From: Mycogone perniciosa
Taxonomy: Eukaryota; Ascomycota; Sordariomycetes; Hypocreales; Hypocreaceae
Reading direction: 5' to 3'
DNA: 64,000 nucleotides
Assembly: GCA_025331125.1 (NCBI GenBank)
Contig: JAOALB010000001.1
Coordinates: 1,116,001 to 1,180,000, forward strand
In this document: positions 1 to 10,289 of the stretch, piece after piece
How positions within the stretch are numbered: the stretch's first letter is position 1
Layout of the letters: the number at the start of each line of letters is the position of its first letter
Program-made: the position numbers and the translations under genes
Notes under the pieces: generated by a model
What the model was told of the DNA's origin: nothing
Seen by the model: only the letters and a program-made list of their open reading frames with translations
Databases searched by the model: none

Positions 1-337
1 GGCTCCAATCTGCTGCCCCGCCATTTTTGGCTGTTCTGTTGCTCACTTAATACAGGGACTACTCGTAGAGGGAAGAGCTGCTGCACCTAAAAATTCTGGT
101 GCTTCTGACCTTCGCATTGAGGCGTCTTTGCCAAGAGCTCCCAACGCGCCGTGCATTCCGAAAGCTCCGATCAGCTGCGGAGGCCTCAACGAAGCTTTTT
201 AACTACTTCAACGTTTGGTCTTCTTCTCAACCTGTCCTTTTCACCCTCCATCGCCATCAACTGCAGTATCACCCTGGGGCATCATGTGCTGGCTGCCTCT
301 ATCACGACGAGCTTGGTAGTGGATCGAATCAGCAGTC

Positions 338-1766
338 ATGGCTGCCTCAACTCCAACTGTCGACACACGGTGGCAGGCGGATGAGCCAGGGGCTCTGGGC
401 ATCGACAAAATATTGCAACAGGTATCCCAAGACGACCAGGACGAGTGGGAATATGAGTACTCCACCACTGAAACAGAGGTAACGCTGCCCATGCTCCAAC
501 ACGCCTGAACAGCTTACTTAAAAGGACTTCCAGACTTACTATTTAACACTCGAGCTATCGTACCCCGAATTCAAGGAACGCCCGGCAAAGGCGCCGCATC
601 ATAGCCGTGGAGGTTACTACAAAAACTGGCTGGACCAATATTCGGACGGCCCAGCAGCCAAGCCAACCACACATGGCCTGGGGCAAGAAGATCAAAGTGA
701 CAATGACCATGACAATGGCAACGACAATGACGATGAGCCGATTCCAGAACCAGAAGCAGACGATGACCTACCGCATTTAGATCCTATGCTTCGCGCCAGC
801 GATGCTGGCAACCCCGCAGATACCAGCGATCAACCAAACAAGAAACTTGACAAGGGAAAGGGAAGAGCAGACGAACAAGAAAAAGAACCTGGTGGAGAGA
901 CCGAGGATACACGGGAGCCTGCCAATGAAAAAATAGAGGAAATCCAGATACTAGAGCTACACTCACGCAACCCCATTATCTCATACAGAGGCAGAGTATT
1001 CGAAGGACAATGGGCAGAGGTGATTGGGACCGAGGCGATCATTGCAGACCGCAAGGACGATGATCCCAACCCACCACCAGCACTTCGTCAGCTCCCAGGC
1101 GGCGTCGACATCCTCGGAGCCTGTTCCTCGCGCATCCTAACAACCGAAAAGATACCAAAACCGAAAATACCCGAGGAGGATTCACTCGCCGCGACTCGCA
1201 AAGAGTGGAACATTAGGATCCCCCCTGGCAAAGACCGGACGGGAGAGAGGGCCCACCAGATACGCTTCCTGGAGAACCTCATAGCACTCAAAAAGAAAAA
1301 GGGACAAAAGGATGATGTTACGGTGTATGCCATGGATGGAGATGGCAAGGATTTCAACGATAAGAAAGGGCCGGATTTTAAGCCCCGGAAGCGAAAACCT
1401 GCACCGGGTCTAGGCCTGCCTGATGATGGCAGCAGTCAGAGCAGCGTACGCGAGCGACGGCGCTCTGCACGACGTTTAGGCAGGCAGAGCGCCAGAAGAC
1501 GAAACAGTACCAGAGGCACGGCGGCCGCGGGGGAAAGAGGCAAGTCTTCTACATTGGGGTCAACCGTGTTATCGAGACCAACTCCAAGTCATTGGGATGA
1601 ATTGGCCACCAGAGAAGACGAGGAAGATGTGGAAGAGGAGGATTACGACGACGATGACGAAGACGGTGATAATAGTCTCGACGACATTTCAGAGGAAAGC
1701 GAGGGACCTGATGGTGGAGAGGAGACGCATGATGACGACGATGAAGATGTAACTATGGAGGGCTGA
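338..1766 (+). CDS. TFIIIC triple-barrel domain subunit (Tfc7/GTF3C6-like)
   Basis: Probable subunit of RNA polymerase III factor TFIIIC, which binds the internal promoters of tRNA and 5S genes in the nucleus. Two exons, 338-478 and 534-1766, joined in phase, give 457 residues. The intron at 479-533 has a GTAACG donor and CAG acceptor. The start at 338 is chosen because exon 1 supplies an acidic EWEYEYSTTETE stretch that runs directly into TYYLTLELSYPEF (residues 48-60), the first part of the TFIIIC_sub6 fold. The second part, IQILELHSRNPIISYRGRVF (about 184-203), follows an acidic linker. A basic segment and a Glu/Asp-rich tail (about 408-457) end the protein. In human GTF3C6 and yeast Tfc7 this domain pairs with another TFIIIC subunit. 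The family call rests on motif recognition; there is no phosphatase-like domain as in yeast Tfc7. Confidence 0.8.
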
Positions 1767-4304
1767 GCCACACGCCGATTTCCCAACTCCATATGGAGCA
1801 CATCGAACCATTATTGCAGAGAGGTCAAACCCTAAATTAAGCATCAATGATGAATGAATTCTGCCTAGGAGTCTTGCAACTCGAGCTCCAGGACTGAGAC
1901 CGAGAGATGCAAATCTCTAACACTGCGAAACAGCACATCGACGGAGTATGGAGTACGGAGTAGAGTGGATCAATTTCGGCAATTGCGGTTTACGGACTTG
2001 TTTACGCCGTATTAATGGGAGACGAACTTTTTATGATTTGTCCGGTTGATCGGGCGGGTATTACGTGAGGGTTTAGATGGGTCGGTCAATTTCCGATGCC
2101 TGCGTCGCGTCACGAAAACCAATTTCTTTTCTGGAAGCAATTGTCGCCGCGCGAAGTACTGATACATAGAGGGCCGTTTGGCAGGAGTCAACTCACTTGA
2201 CCATGATGAGACACGATGATCAGGTTGCGTCTGCCACCTTCAACTTATGGCGCCGACGAAAAACCGGTGGAGGCGGTGCGCGTTGAGACTCGACAAGTCA
2301 CTTACAACAAGTAATCGTGGCTCCAAGCTAGACTGGCTATTTGAAGAACAGATTGTCGCCGCTATGGGTGGCGGGATTATTAAGCTTCATGCAGGAAGGA
2401 TAAGCATGACCTCAAAGCTACAACGACTATTTCCCTCAACCCCTACTGACGATGGTCTCGACTCTTTCGCCATTTGCATTGGACATGCGAGGTGCTCCAT
2501 ATTATCGAGCGAGGCTGAATGAGACTACGAGTATGCATGCAAGAGAGATGGGGCCAATAAATTGGCTATTGGGTGGTGCCATGTGGTGGTCTGGACAACG
2601 ATAGTTCGCCGGGTTGGGTTGGTTTGGTTACACGTGTGGACCCCAGCTGGCCGAAGAGTCAAGACTCTGCATGCCCGAAACAAGGGCTGCCGTTGGTTCA
2701 AAGAGAAGGACAAGAGATCTCTTAGTTCTCTTGGCTATAGACGGGGGTCTACAATTAGGGTCGCACGAGAACAACACTTTTCTCAGCCAGCAACACCACA
2801 CAGGGCTGTACAATTGCTGCATGGGCGGAGTGTGCAAGGCTATTGGCAGGGCACAGACAATTGCTCGCGGCTGGAATAAAAAGACGCCGACATATCTACG
2901 ACGGAGGGGGGAGACAGAATGACGAGTGTTGACTTGCAAGTCATCCATCAGTCATCATTACCACGAATACACCACTCCACCACACATCCCTTCCCATTTT
3001 ACTATAATTATTATACGAGAATGCATGGACAAGGGGGTATCAGCCTCTAGGAGGATACCTTATCGAAAAGCCAAGATTGTTTCCCCCGTACGAAGTACTA
3101 AAGTACTTTGGCACATATATACTAAGGAGATCAGGCGTTAATAAAAGCGGGAGAATTTTTGATGCGCCAGCAAGGATATATGTAGGTACTAGCATACCAA
3201 AGGAATCTCGAAGGATTTTGGTGTTGCGACGGGGAGAAAACTAGCTATGCAAACTTGCCCAAATATGGGTATAATACAACGACGAGACAGCGGTATTGAA
3301 GAGCACCAGTAATAGTATCGTGATTGCTACATATTTATTTGTAGTAGTAGTAGTATTCATGCGGTGGCAGATACTATGAAGGGACTATGAAGGGAACTAT
3401 CCATGCCAAGCGTTTGAGCCCTACGACTTGTAGGGCGTGTGAGCCTTGAAGGATTGCACTACTATTCGTCACGTCTAGCGAAATAACAATGATTACACAT
3501 CCCAGATTCAGGGTGTGTCAGATCGGTCGGCCCGAAGGATGGGGATGAAAAAGGAGCCTGAATGAGGTTCTGTTAGAGAGAATGGCGCGGTTTCTATTTG
3601 TCAACCACGAGACCGGCCCGAAGGATCGAGGATCCGCGACTCATGCAACCCCATGTGAGAAGGAGATGACCGCCTGCCCAAGTGCGTTGTCTCAAGGGGG
3701 AGCTGGGAATAGTGGCACTGACAATTCAGCCCAATACTCCATATTGTGCGGTAGTACCTATGCCCCGTCCAACTACTAGTACCTACTCCGGAGTGCATCC
3801 GGTCTATTTATTACCCGGTGCAGCAGAGCGGGCCTATTCCATATGGTTTGTTTTATGGAGAGAGGAGTACTCCGTAGTGCACTCCAATGGCGGCAGTCCC
3901 GCGCACGAGTACGAGTATGTGCGAGTATTACTCCGTACACATAGCCCTGTGATGGCCGTCGGCACATGGGAGGCGCACGAGTCGAGCGGAGATGTGGCAT
4001 GTCTTGGCTCTGCTGGCAGGATCCCCTCCAAAGTCCCCAAAGCAGGCCCGAAACGTTAGGGGCCCCAGGCGATCCTAGCAGGCGGTGGGGCGCTGGGGCC
4101 ACTAACCGCACTGGGCGGGTAAGCACTGAGTAGCGAAGCCCGCTAAAAAACCAAGCTGCCACGGCGCGCCACAGCACCTGCCGGGTGGTGTGGGGCAGCG
4201 CATTCATGACCCATCCATCCACTAATCGACGGACCATCTCGCAGACTCACTGCGCTGCACTGCACTGCATTGCATTGAAAGTACCACGACTTTTTCAGAC
4301 CAAC

Positions 4305-4305
4305 G

Positions 4306-4337
<32 letters not shown>
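4305..4337. repeat. (CT)n microsatellite
   Basis: An almost pure CT dinucleotide run about 460 bases upstream of the Vps62-like start codon, inside a generally pyrimidine-rich promoter or leader. Confidence 0.9.
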
Positions 4338-4562
4338 CCACACCATCAATCAGCCTCATGCCGCCAGGGGCGTCGTGATCAGTGCTGCGGGCTTTTGTCT
4401 CCCCTTCTTTTTCCTTTCGTGATGCTCTTATTATAGCTACCTAGCCCTACTTTATACTGCCCTCCACCATTCCTTCGCTCTGGTCTATTGCTACATACAC
4501 CCTCTTCTCACAGTCTCCCGCCTCTCGCTGCTTGATCTGCTTGATCTGCTTACTACTTGGAT

Positions 4563-4595
4563 GCTTGCTTGCTTACTTACTTACTTACTTACTTG
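4563..4595. repeat. (CTTG/CTTA)n tetranucleotide run
   Basis: Tandem CTTG units pass into CTTA units and back to CTTG. The run lies in the probable 5' leader of the gene starting at 4799. Confidence 0.85.
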
Positions 4596-4798
4596 CCTGT
4601 CCGTCCTTCATTCGTTGCCGTCAATCATCACACAACTTGCCGTAGGAGTATACGAGAAGCGCCGGAAACAACGAACAAACAGTCGACATCGATATTGGAT
4701 CAATCATTGGTTGCATTGTGGACAGACCAAATACAAGAGACATTGCTGCTCCTCGATAATCGCCATCAGCTCCTCGAATTCCGACCACTGACGAGGCC

Positions 4799-6379
4799 AT
4801 GTTTTGGCTCCGGCGCTGCACCTATGTTGCGGTGCCGCTGCTGCTCTTCATCTTCCTCGCCTCATACCTCCCCGCTGCTCTCAATCCCACAAAACCACGT
4901 CCTGAGCAGCGTGTCCGCGACCGCCTTTGGGTCAGCAGCAGCCCTTACTTCTTGGATCGACAAGCTTGCCGATGGATCGGTCTGTGCGGCCTACATCATC
5001 TGCGACGGGACCCGGCGGCACTTCCGGAGCGACCCGGGCGGCATGCTCCCGGCAAAGAGCTGGGGGGAGACCTGCGCAGGCGCAGCTGGGAGGACGAAGA
5101 GGGCGACGATGACGAAAATGGCGCCCCCGGTGCGGAAGCCCGCAGGAGCAAAAGGTCGGACAAGAAGAGGAATCCCAAGGAGCGCCGGAGGATTCTCAAG
5201 GACGTGCCCGACTATGTCATGAAGCACGCCCCGCTGGTTCACCTCTACTCGGGCGAGGAATTCTGGCCGTCCGACATTCGCGAGCACATTGAGCACATGG
5301 GCGTCACTGTCGACCATGAGCATGTGAACCTGACCAGGAAATTGACTCTGCGCAACATGCAGGCCTTGAATAAGTTTGATGATCGCTTTCTGGTTCTTCA
5401 CAGCTACGACGACGTCGAGGCTCGCCCTGAATGGCTTCACAGCCACCACAACAGGCCAAATCACTTTGACAATGAGGATGAGGGCACTACACCGCCAAAG
5501 ACACATGAAAATGGCAAATTCGATAACGGAGAGTCTACTACCTGGTTCGATGTTGACAAAGCGCACCCTCTGCGTCGAATCGCCGACCCTCGGTTCCGCA
5601 AGGCCTCCACGCGCCAGCCTGGACCTAAGCCTGGCAAACAGCCGCTGATTTCTCGGGGTTATAAGCCTGATTCAGATGGCTACTCCAAAGCTCCCGCAGT
5701 GCTCATTGTTGTCGACAAGGGCTCTGGCATCGTCGATGCCTTCTGGTTTTTCTTCTACTCGTACAATCTGGGCCAAACGGTGCTTGGCATGCGATTCGGC
5801 AATCATGTCGGCGATTGGGAGCACTGCATGGTGCGTTTTGAAAATGGCGTGCCACGCGGTATTTTCTTCTCCGAGCATGAGGGTGGCCAAGCCTATGCCT
5901 GGGATGCTGTTGAAAAGCGTGGTGACCGGCCTGTTATCTACTCGGCTGTCGGCTCCCACGCCATGTATGCTCTGCCTGGCATCCACCCTTATGTCTTGCC
6001 CTTCAAGCTCCTCAAGGACGTCACGGACAAGGGCCCGCTCTGGGATCCATCACTAAACAATTACGCCTATTTCTACGACTACACACGCGAGGACCCTAAG
6101 GACACAGTCGAGATCGAGGGCCTTGTCCGCGACACCCATAGTCTTGTGCCCGCAGCATCTAACCCCAGGGCCCCGACCTCTTGGTTCCACTACCGAGGCC
6201 GGTGGGGCGACGAGGTCTATACTCTGGCCGATCGTCGCCAGTGGCGCCTCTTTGGCCAGTACCACTACGTTTCCGGTCCTAGTGGGCCCAAGTTCAAGCA
6301 TCTCGACCGCAACAAGCTGTGCCAGAGGAACAACTGTCGTCTCCTCCATGAGATTGACCCCAAGGGTACCTGGTATTAA
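4799..6379 (+). CDS. vps62: Vacuolar protein sorting-associated protein 62 family
   Basis: Single-exon 526-residue member of the Vps62/Tda6 family, which in yeast is linked to vacuolar protein sorting. Its biochemical activity is not known. The N-terminus has a short basic stretch and one hydrophobic segment (about residues 9-28), which fits a signal anchor. An acidic/basic low-complexity region (about 95-135) follows. The conserved core shows HAPLVHLYSGEEFWPSDI near residue 142, a GNHVGDWEHCMVRF block, EHEGGQAYAW and SAVGSHAMYALPGIHPYVLP, all hallmarks of the family. Good coding periodicity runs from the ATG to the stop with no need for an intron. It converges with the uncharacterised gene ending at 7392. 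The family assignment is confident; the cellular role is inferred from yeast. Confidence 0.88.
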   Translation: MFWLRRCTYVAVPLLLFIFLASYLPAALNPTKPRPEQRVRDRLWVSSSPYFLDRQACRWIGLCGLHHLRRDPAALPERPGRHAPGKELGGDLRRRSWEDEEGDDDENGAPGAEARRSKRSDKKRNPKERRRILKDVPDYVMKHAPLVHLYSGEEFWPSDIREHIEHMGVTVDHEHVNLTRKLTLRNMQALNKFDDRFLVLHSYDDVEARPEWLHSHHNRPNHFDNEDEGTTPPKTHENGKFDNGESTTWFDVDKAHPLRRIADPRFRKASTRQPGPKPGKQPLISRGYKPDSDGYSKAPAVLIVVDKGSGIVDAFWFFFYSYNLGQTVLGMRFGNHVGDWEHCMVRFENGVPRGIFFSEHEGGQAYAWDAVEKRGDRPVIYSAVGSHAMYALPGIHPYVLPFKLLKDVTDKGPLWDPSLNNYAYFYDYTREDPKDTVEIEGLVRDTHSLVPAASNPRAPTSWFHYRGRWGDEVYTLADRRQWRLFGQYHYVSGPSGPKFKHLDRNKLCQRNNCRLLHEIDPKGTWY

Positions 6380-7391
6380 ACACGAATCAATCACCCTGTC
6401 GAATGAATTTGTTTTATATACACATGCATCTTGCATATTACCCTCACACGGGATTCTATTTCTTGGCCATTTTCCTTTACAAAGGGCGGGTTCCAAGGTG
6501 GTGGTGATTTATACCCAAAAGATACAGATATGGCTGCAACATACAAAACGGATACACGAGAAAGAGTACGGGGAGACAATGGCGCATTAAGATGGCAACA
6601 GCCTGCATCGGGCGGCTTTTTTGTATTTTTTTATATCTATGTTGGGGAGGACTATGCTTGACGTCGTTTAGACAACGACGCGCTCTCCTTTTGTGAGGGG
6701 CCCTCATGGTGAGCTTCACCACCCGAGGCATTTTTTCTCTTTCTCTCTCGTTATTTTGCTTCTTTGGGTACTACTTTCAGTATTTTTATTTTTATTTTTG
6801 GGCATTTACGTGGGCTTTGATACCCGATACTACTACATTGCATATTAGAACGACAGACATCTTTTATTAGACTCCCCGGTGTGCGACTTTTAAAAAGATA
6901 CACAAGATTTAGGCACACATAAAAATGTTAAACAATTGGTATATGCATGCTCTGTTCATGATCTACAGTTTGTCACCTGCTTGGGGCCACTTGGAAGAAG
7001 CAGCTGTGTGTCAGGTGAGAAGAGAGGTGCAGACCATCATGGTTCATGTTCAATGTTTCATCCCCTAGAAATCATATACTACTACAAACAACTGGGATGA
7101 TCCAAGTAAGACGTTGATCATACAACTTGAGACTATCCCCTCCCGAGCCCACGATATCCAACATGGCCAGATATACATAAAACCGTCGCTTCTCCCCAAC
7201 GCCTTGCAAAAAGCAACACCGTATGAATCCTATAAATAAATCCGCCACAGAAAGGGATAAGTCCTCACATGTGATCCAATTGCATAGCAGTATTCCCAAT
7301 CCCGATATCACGCTCAAGGTCCTAGACCTGTACCCAACCCGTTCATATAGATCCCCAACCCCCATCATTAATCATTTTTTTCTTTCGTTCA
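6380..7391. other. Convergent intergenic region
   Basis: The 3' ends of two convergent genes face each other here. The sequence is AT-rich with T runs near 6620-6640 and 6780-6800. I see no gene, RNA or dispersed 9-mer. Confidence 0.6.
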
Positions 7392-10289
7392 TCATTCATC
7401 TTCATGAATATGAAACCCCGTCAAGGGGGCATCGCGCTCCCTAGGCCATGCGCTCTGCGTGCTCGGATACTCTGACGGCTGGCTACTCGCGTCGCTCATC
7501 GGCCCTGTCTGATAGGGGTCGATGTTCTCGCCGTCCGAGCGATGGGGACGGTCTCGATCTTCAATGCCCGGCCATGGTTCATCCTCGGGCAATTGCAACG
7601 ACTGAGAGCCATGCTGGGGGTTTGCCTCGGCATGGGTTACCATTAGTTGTGCACTTGCAATGCTCTCCATGTCATCATCATCATCGTCATCGTGATGCTC
7701 ATTCTCGTCGTTGTCGTCGTCTTCTGCGTCGCCAAATGACTCATCAGAGTCGCTCTCGTAGATTTGTATATTGTAGTCACCATCATCTTCATCGTCTGTC
7801 GGATACTGCGGTTCATTGCGGAATATGCTGCTTCCCCTCACCATGCGGACCTCCTGCAGAGGCGCATTGCTGTAAGGCGTGGCGTAGGCAAATGGAGTTG
7901 TACCCCTGGTTGTTTGACGTTCGAGTAAGCCAAAGGGCATGGGGCTTGGGGATTTGGTCCATCTTGGAGTGAAGCGTGCATGACTTGGTGACCGAGTTCG
8001 GCGTCTCTTCATAATGCCGCCGCCTGGGGCGACCTGGACGTTGGGCGAAGACCGCCGGCTCTGGCCATTGGACACGACTCGTCGTTTTGGGTTTGCACTT
8101 GCTGGAGATTGATGCACCGCAGCAGTGATTGGCATCGAAGAGGTTCTGATATGAGGCGGTCTCGATCCTTTCCGGCTCTTCAGCATAGGAGACTGGTCAC
8201 GGGCGACAGCCCGGCTCGCAGACCTCCATGACTGCACAGCGGGAAAGTATGAAATTGATGGTGAGATTGAGACACGTTGTCGTTCTTGCCGATGACCCTC
8301 CGAAATCTGTGCGCTGAGTGCCTCATCAAGCTGTTCATTCCATGTCCAGCAATCCTCAAGAGCATCTGCCTCAGGGACCTCTTGTGATTCAGTGATGTCG
8401 GGGTAGATTCGGGCGGTCTCTCTGAGTTTCTGCCATGTCCAGCCGGCCTCGTACGATTGGTAGTCCTGGAGATAGGCGTCAGGATGGGTAACGAACAACC
8501 TAGGCTCCGATGACCTCATCATGACTGAGTTCAGAAACTGTACATCCCATAGTGCTGATGTGACCATCTCGTCAGGACTTAGAAACCGAAGCCGAGAGTC
8601 TTTATGAATCTTGCGAAGAGGTACCCAAGCAGACTGAAGTCCCATAAACTTTGCGAGTCGCGGGTCGGGGCCATGGGACCTGGTGTGCATCTGCATATCG
8701 CGGAAGACATTCCCGAAAGCCAGGTTCATTGCGGACTGGACACTTCTCGCATCTGGCCCTTTGACCGAGACTTTCCTAACCAACCCACGACTTCTCAGCC
8801 GCTTATCGGTGATGCTCTTGTCACCACAGGCCCTGGGTAGGAGCCATTCCGTATCATGGTCGGAAGTGGTCCAATCTCCAAAGAATGGTGACTGTGAACG
8901 CATCATGGGTGTGCTATGTGTCATGGGGAGTTGTGTCCAGTCATCTCCATTGCCAGTTGCGGGATCAACTTTGAATTGATCGAGATGTTGCCAGACCCTT
9001 TTCAGAGGGAAGGGTAGAAAGACGACCTCCAACTCCCAGGCATGGTTATAAGATGGGATGGCCGATTGGAGCTGAGCGACTTGGGCCTGAAGGGATTGTA
9101 GCTGGCTCTGGATTTCCTGGGAGTAGCTTGGACGACTGGTGACACTACAGCCAATAGACACCACGCTCGGGGTGGCGTACTCATCGTGTCGACCACCTCG
9201 ACGATTTGCAGAAGTGTCATTGTCAAGCCCTGTCTTTTCTACATCCTCCATCCTACTCTCTAACTCGGCGAGACGGAGGTCTAACTGGTCGTGTCTGTCG
9301 TGACATTCGTCGTGAACAGCAGCCGAGAAGGAAATGGTCTCCAGCCTGTCTAGTCGTTGCGCATGAACGCCCACAGCATCTGTCAGGTTCTTCAGTGCTT
9401 CCTGTGGCATAGGTTCAGAGGCAGAGAGCCTAGGCTCGATCTGAGTAGTAGCTGTTCCAGGCCTAGGAGTCGATCCCTCATCAGCAGTAACGAATATGAA
9501 GGAGTCTTCAGCACTTGAAGCCTTCTGTTGTGACACAGCTGCCAACAAGCTATTCTGTGGGTTGGACAGCTGCTGCTGTGATGAGGGTGCTTGCTTGGCT
9601 ACGGTTAAATTACCTAATGTTTCTAGTCCTTTCCCAGAGAACGGCCGCAGATACCTTGCTTGAACGGACGAAGTCGTGGAAGCGGTTTGAGACATTAAAC
9701 ATTGCGGAGGAATAGGGGGCAACGCGGCAGTGGCAGTAGTATCCGGCTGAGACTGGATGAAATCGGCCCAGGCTAACGTATCTGGCATGGAGGCGCCTTG
9801 TTGCGGACTCGCGGTAACTCCAAGGGTATAGTCTCCATCGAAGGGTTTGCGAAGAAAGGACAATTGACTAGATCCAACAAAGCTTCCAAACTCCGGCCCA
9901 AGAACTCCAATGGTCTCCTTAGTGGTCATGTCCAGTACGGGGCTCAGAGGTTCGCGTCCAGTTCGTGGTCTCTCGTTTTCCTGGCCGGCAGCGGCAGCCG
10001 TGGCGGACTCGGGTTGCTGTCCTTCGCGGGTTCCCTCGTCATGGTAGCAAGCATGGTGGTTGCACATACACCACCCAGACTGGTCTGGCACAGGTCTTCC
10101 TGGGACGTGACGCGACCAGAAGCGGCGGCACCCGCATCTCGAGCCGCTGATGCCGGGCGTCAAATCTACAAAGTTACACGCGCCGTTGGGGAGCTGTGGG
10201 ACAACGGATCGCGCGACGGCGGCATTGTCATTGTATATGTCGAAGAGGTCGGCGCCTAGAGGGGGAGGGTCGAAGAGATTCGCGGCCAT
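7392..10289 (-). CDS. Conserved fungal protein with N-terminal Cys/His cluster, function unknown
   Basis: A 965-residue single-exon gene that I cannot assign to a characterised protein. Near the N-terminus, after a DLTPGI segment, is a Cys/His cluster: Cys38, CGCRRFW (Cys52, Cys54), then WCMCNHHACYHD with Cys74, Cys76, His78, His79, Cys81 and His83. Similar CMCGHHACFH-type motifs occur in many uncharacterised fungal proteins, and the spacing would suit metal binding (inference). A Ser/Gln-rich region follows, then a short coiled coil (roughly residues 305-335). A better-conserved looking middle region with WEWVFLPFP-like character begins WELEVVFLPFPLKRVWQHL. A basic Ser/Arg-rich stretch comes next, and a run of acidic residues (DDEDDGDY, HHDDDDDDD) lies near the C-terminus. 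No signal peptide or membrane segment is visible. The composition suggests a nuclear or cytosolic regulatory protein, but this is a guess. Confidence 0.75.
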   Translation of the reverse strand: MAANLFDPPPLGADLFDIYNDNAAVARSVVPQLPNGACNFVDLTPGISGSRCGCRRFWSRHVPGRPVPDQSGWCMCNHHACYHDEGTREGQQPESATAAAAGQENERPRTGREPLSPVLDMTTKETIGVLGPEFGSFVGSSQLSFLRKPFDGDYTLGVTASPQQGASMPDTLAWADFIQSQPDTTATAALPPIPPQCLMSQTASTTSSVQARYLRPFSGKGLETLGNLTVAKQAPSSQQQLSNPQNSLLAAVSQQKASSAEDSFIFVTADEGSTPRPGTATTQIEPRLSASEPMPQEALKNLTDAVGVHAQRLDRLETISFSAAVHDECHDRHDQLDLRLAELESRMEDVEKTGLDNDTSANRRGGRHDEYATPSVVSIGCSVTSRPSYSQEIQSQLQSLQAQVAQLQSAIPSYNHAWELEVVFLPFPLKRVWQHLDQFKVDPATGNGDDWTQLPMTHSTPMMRSQSPFFGDWTTSDHDTEWLLPRACGDKSITDKRLRSRGLVRKVSVKGPDARSVQSAMNLAFGNVFRDMQMHTRSHGPDPRLAKFMGLQSAWVPLRKIHKDSRLRFLSPDEMVTSALWDVQFLNSVMMRSSEPRLFVTHPDAYLQDYQSYEAGWTWQKLRETARIYPDITESQEVPEADALEDCWTWNEQLDEALSAQISEGHRQERQRVSISPSISYFPAVQSWRSASRAVARDQSPMLKSRKGSRPPHIRTSSMPITAAVHQSPASANPKRRVVSNGQSRRSSPNVQVAPGGGIMKRRRTRSPSHARFTPRWTKSPSPMPFGLLERQTTRGTTPFAYATPYSNAPLQEVRMVRGSSIFRNEPQYPTDDEDDGDYNIQIYESDSDESFGDAEDDDNDENEHHDDDDDDDMESIASAQLMVTHAEANPQHGSQSLQLPEDEPWPGIEDRDRPHRSDGENIDPYQTGPMSDASSQPSEYPSTQSAWPRERDAPLTGFHIHEDE

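Larger units (their letters stand above)
1767..4798. other. Intergenic region, no supported gene
   Basis: No convincing coding sequence. It holds copies of the dispersed 9-mer near 1941-1963, a TAG trinucleotide run near 3341-3354, a CT microsatellite at about 4305-4337 and a CTTA run at 4563-4595. The last 500 bases are pyrimidine-rich, as expected for the promoter and 5' leader of the gene starting at 4799. Confidence 0.6.
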
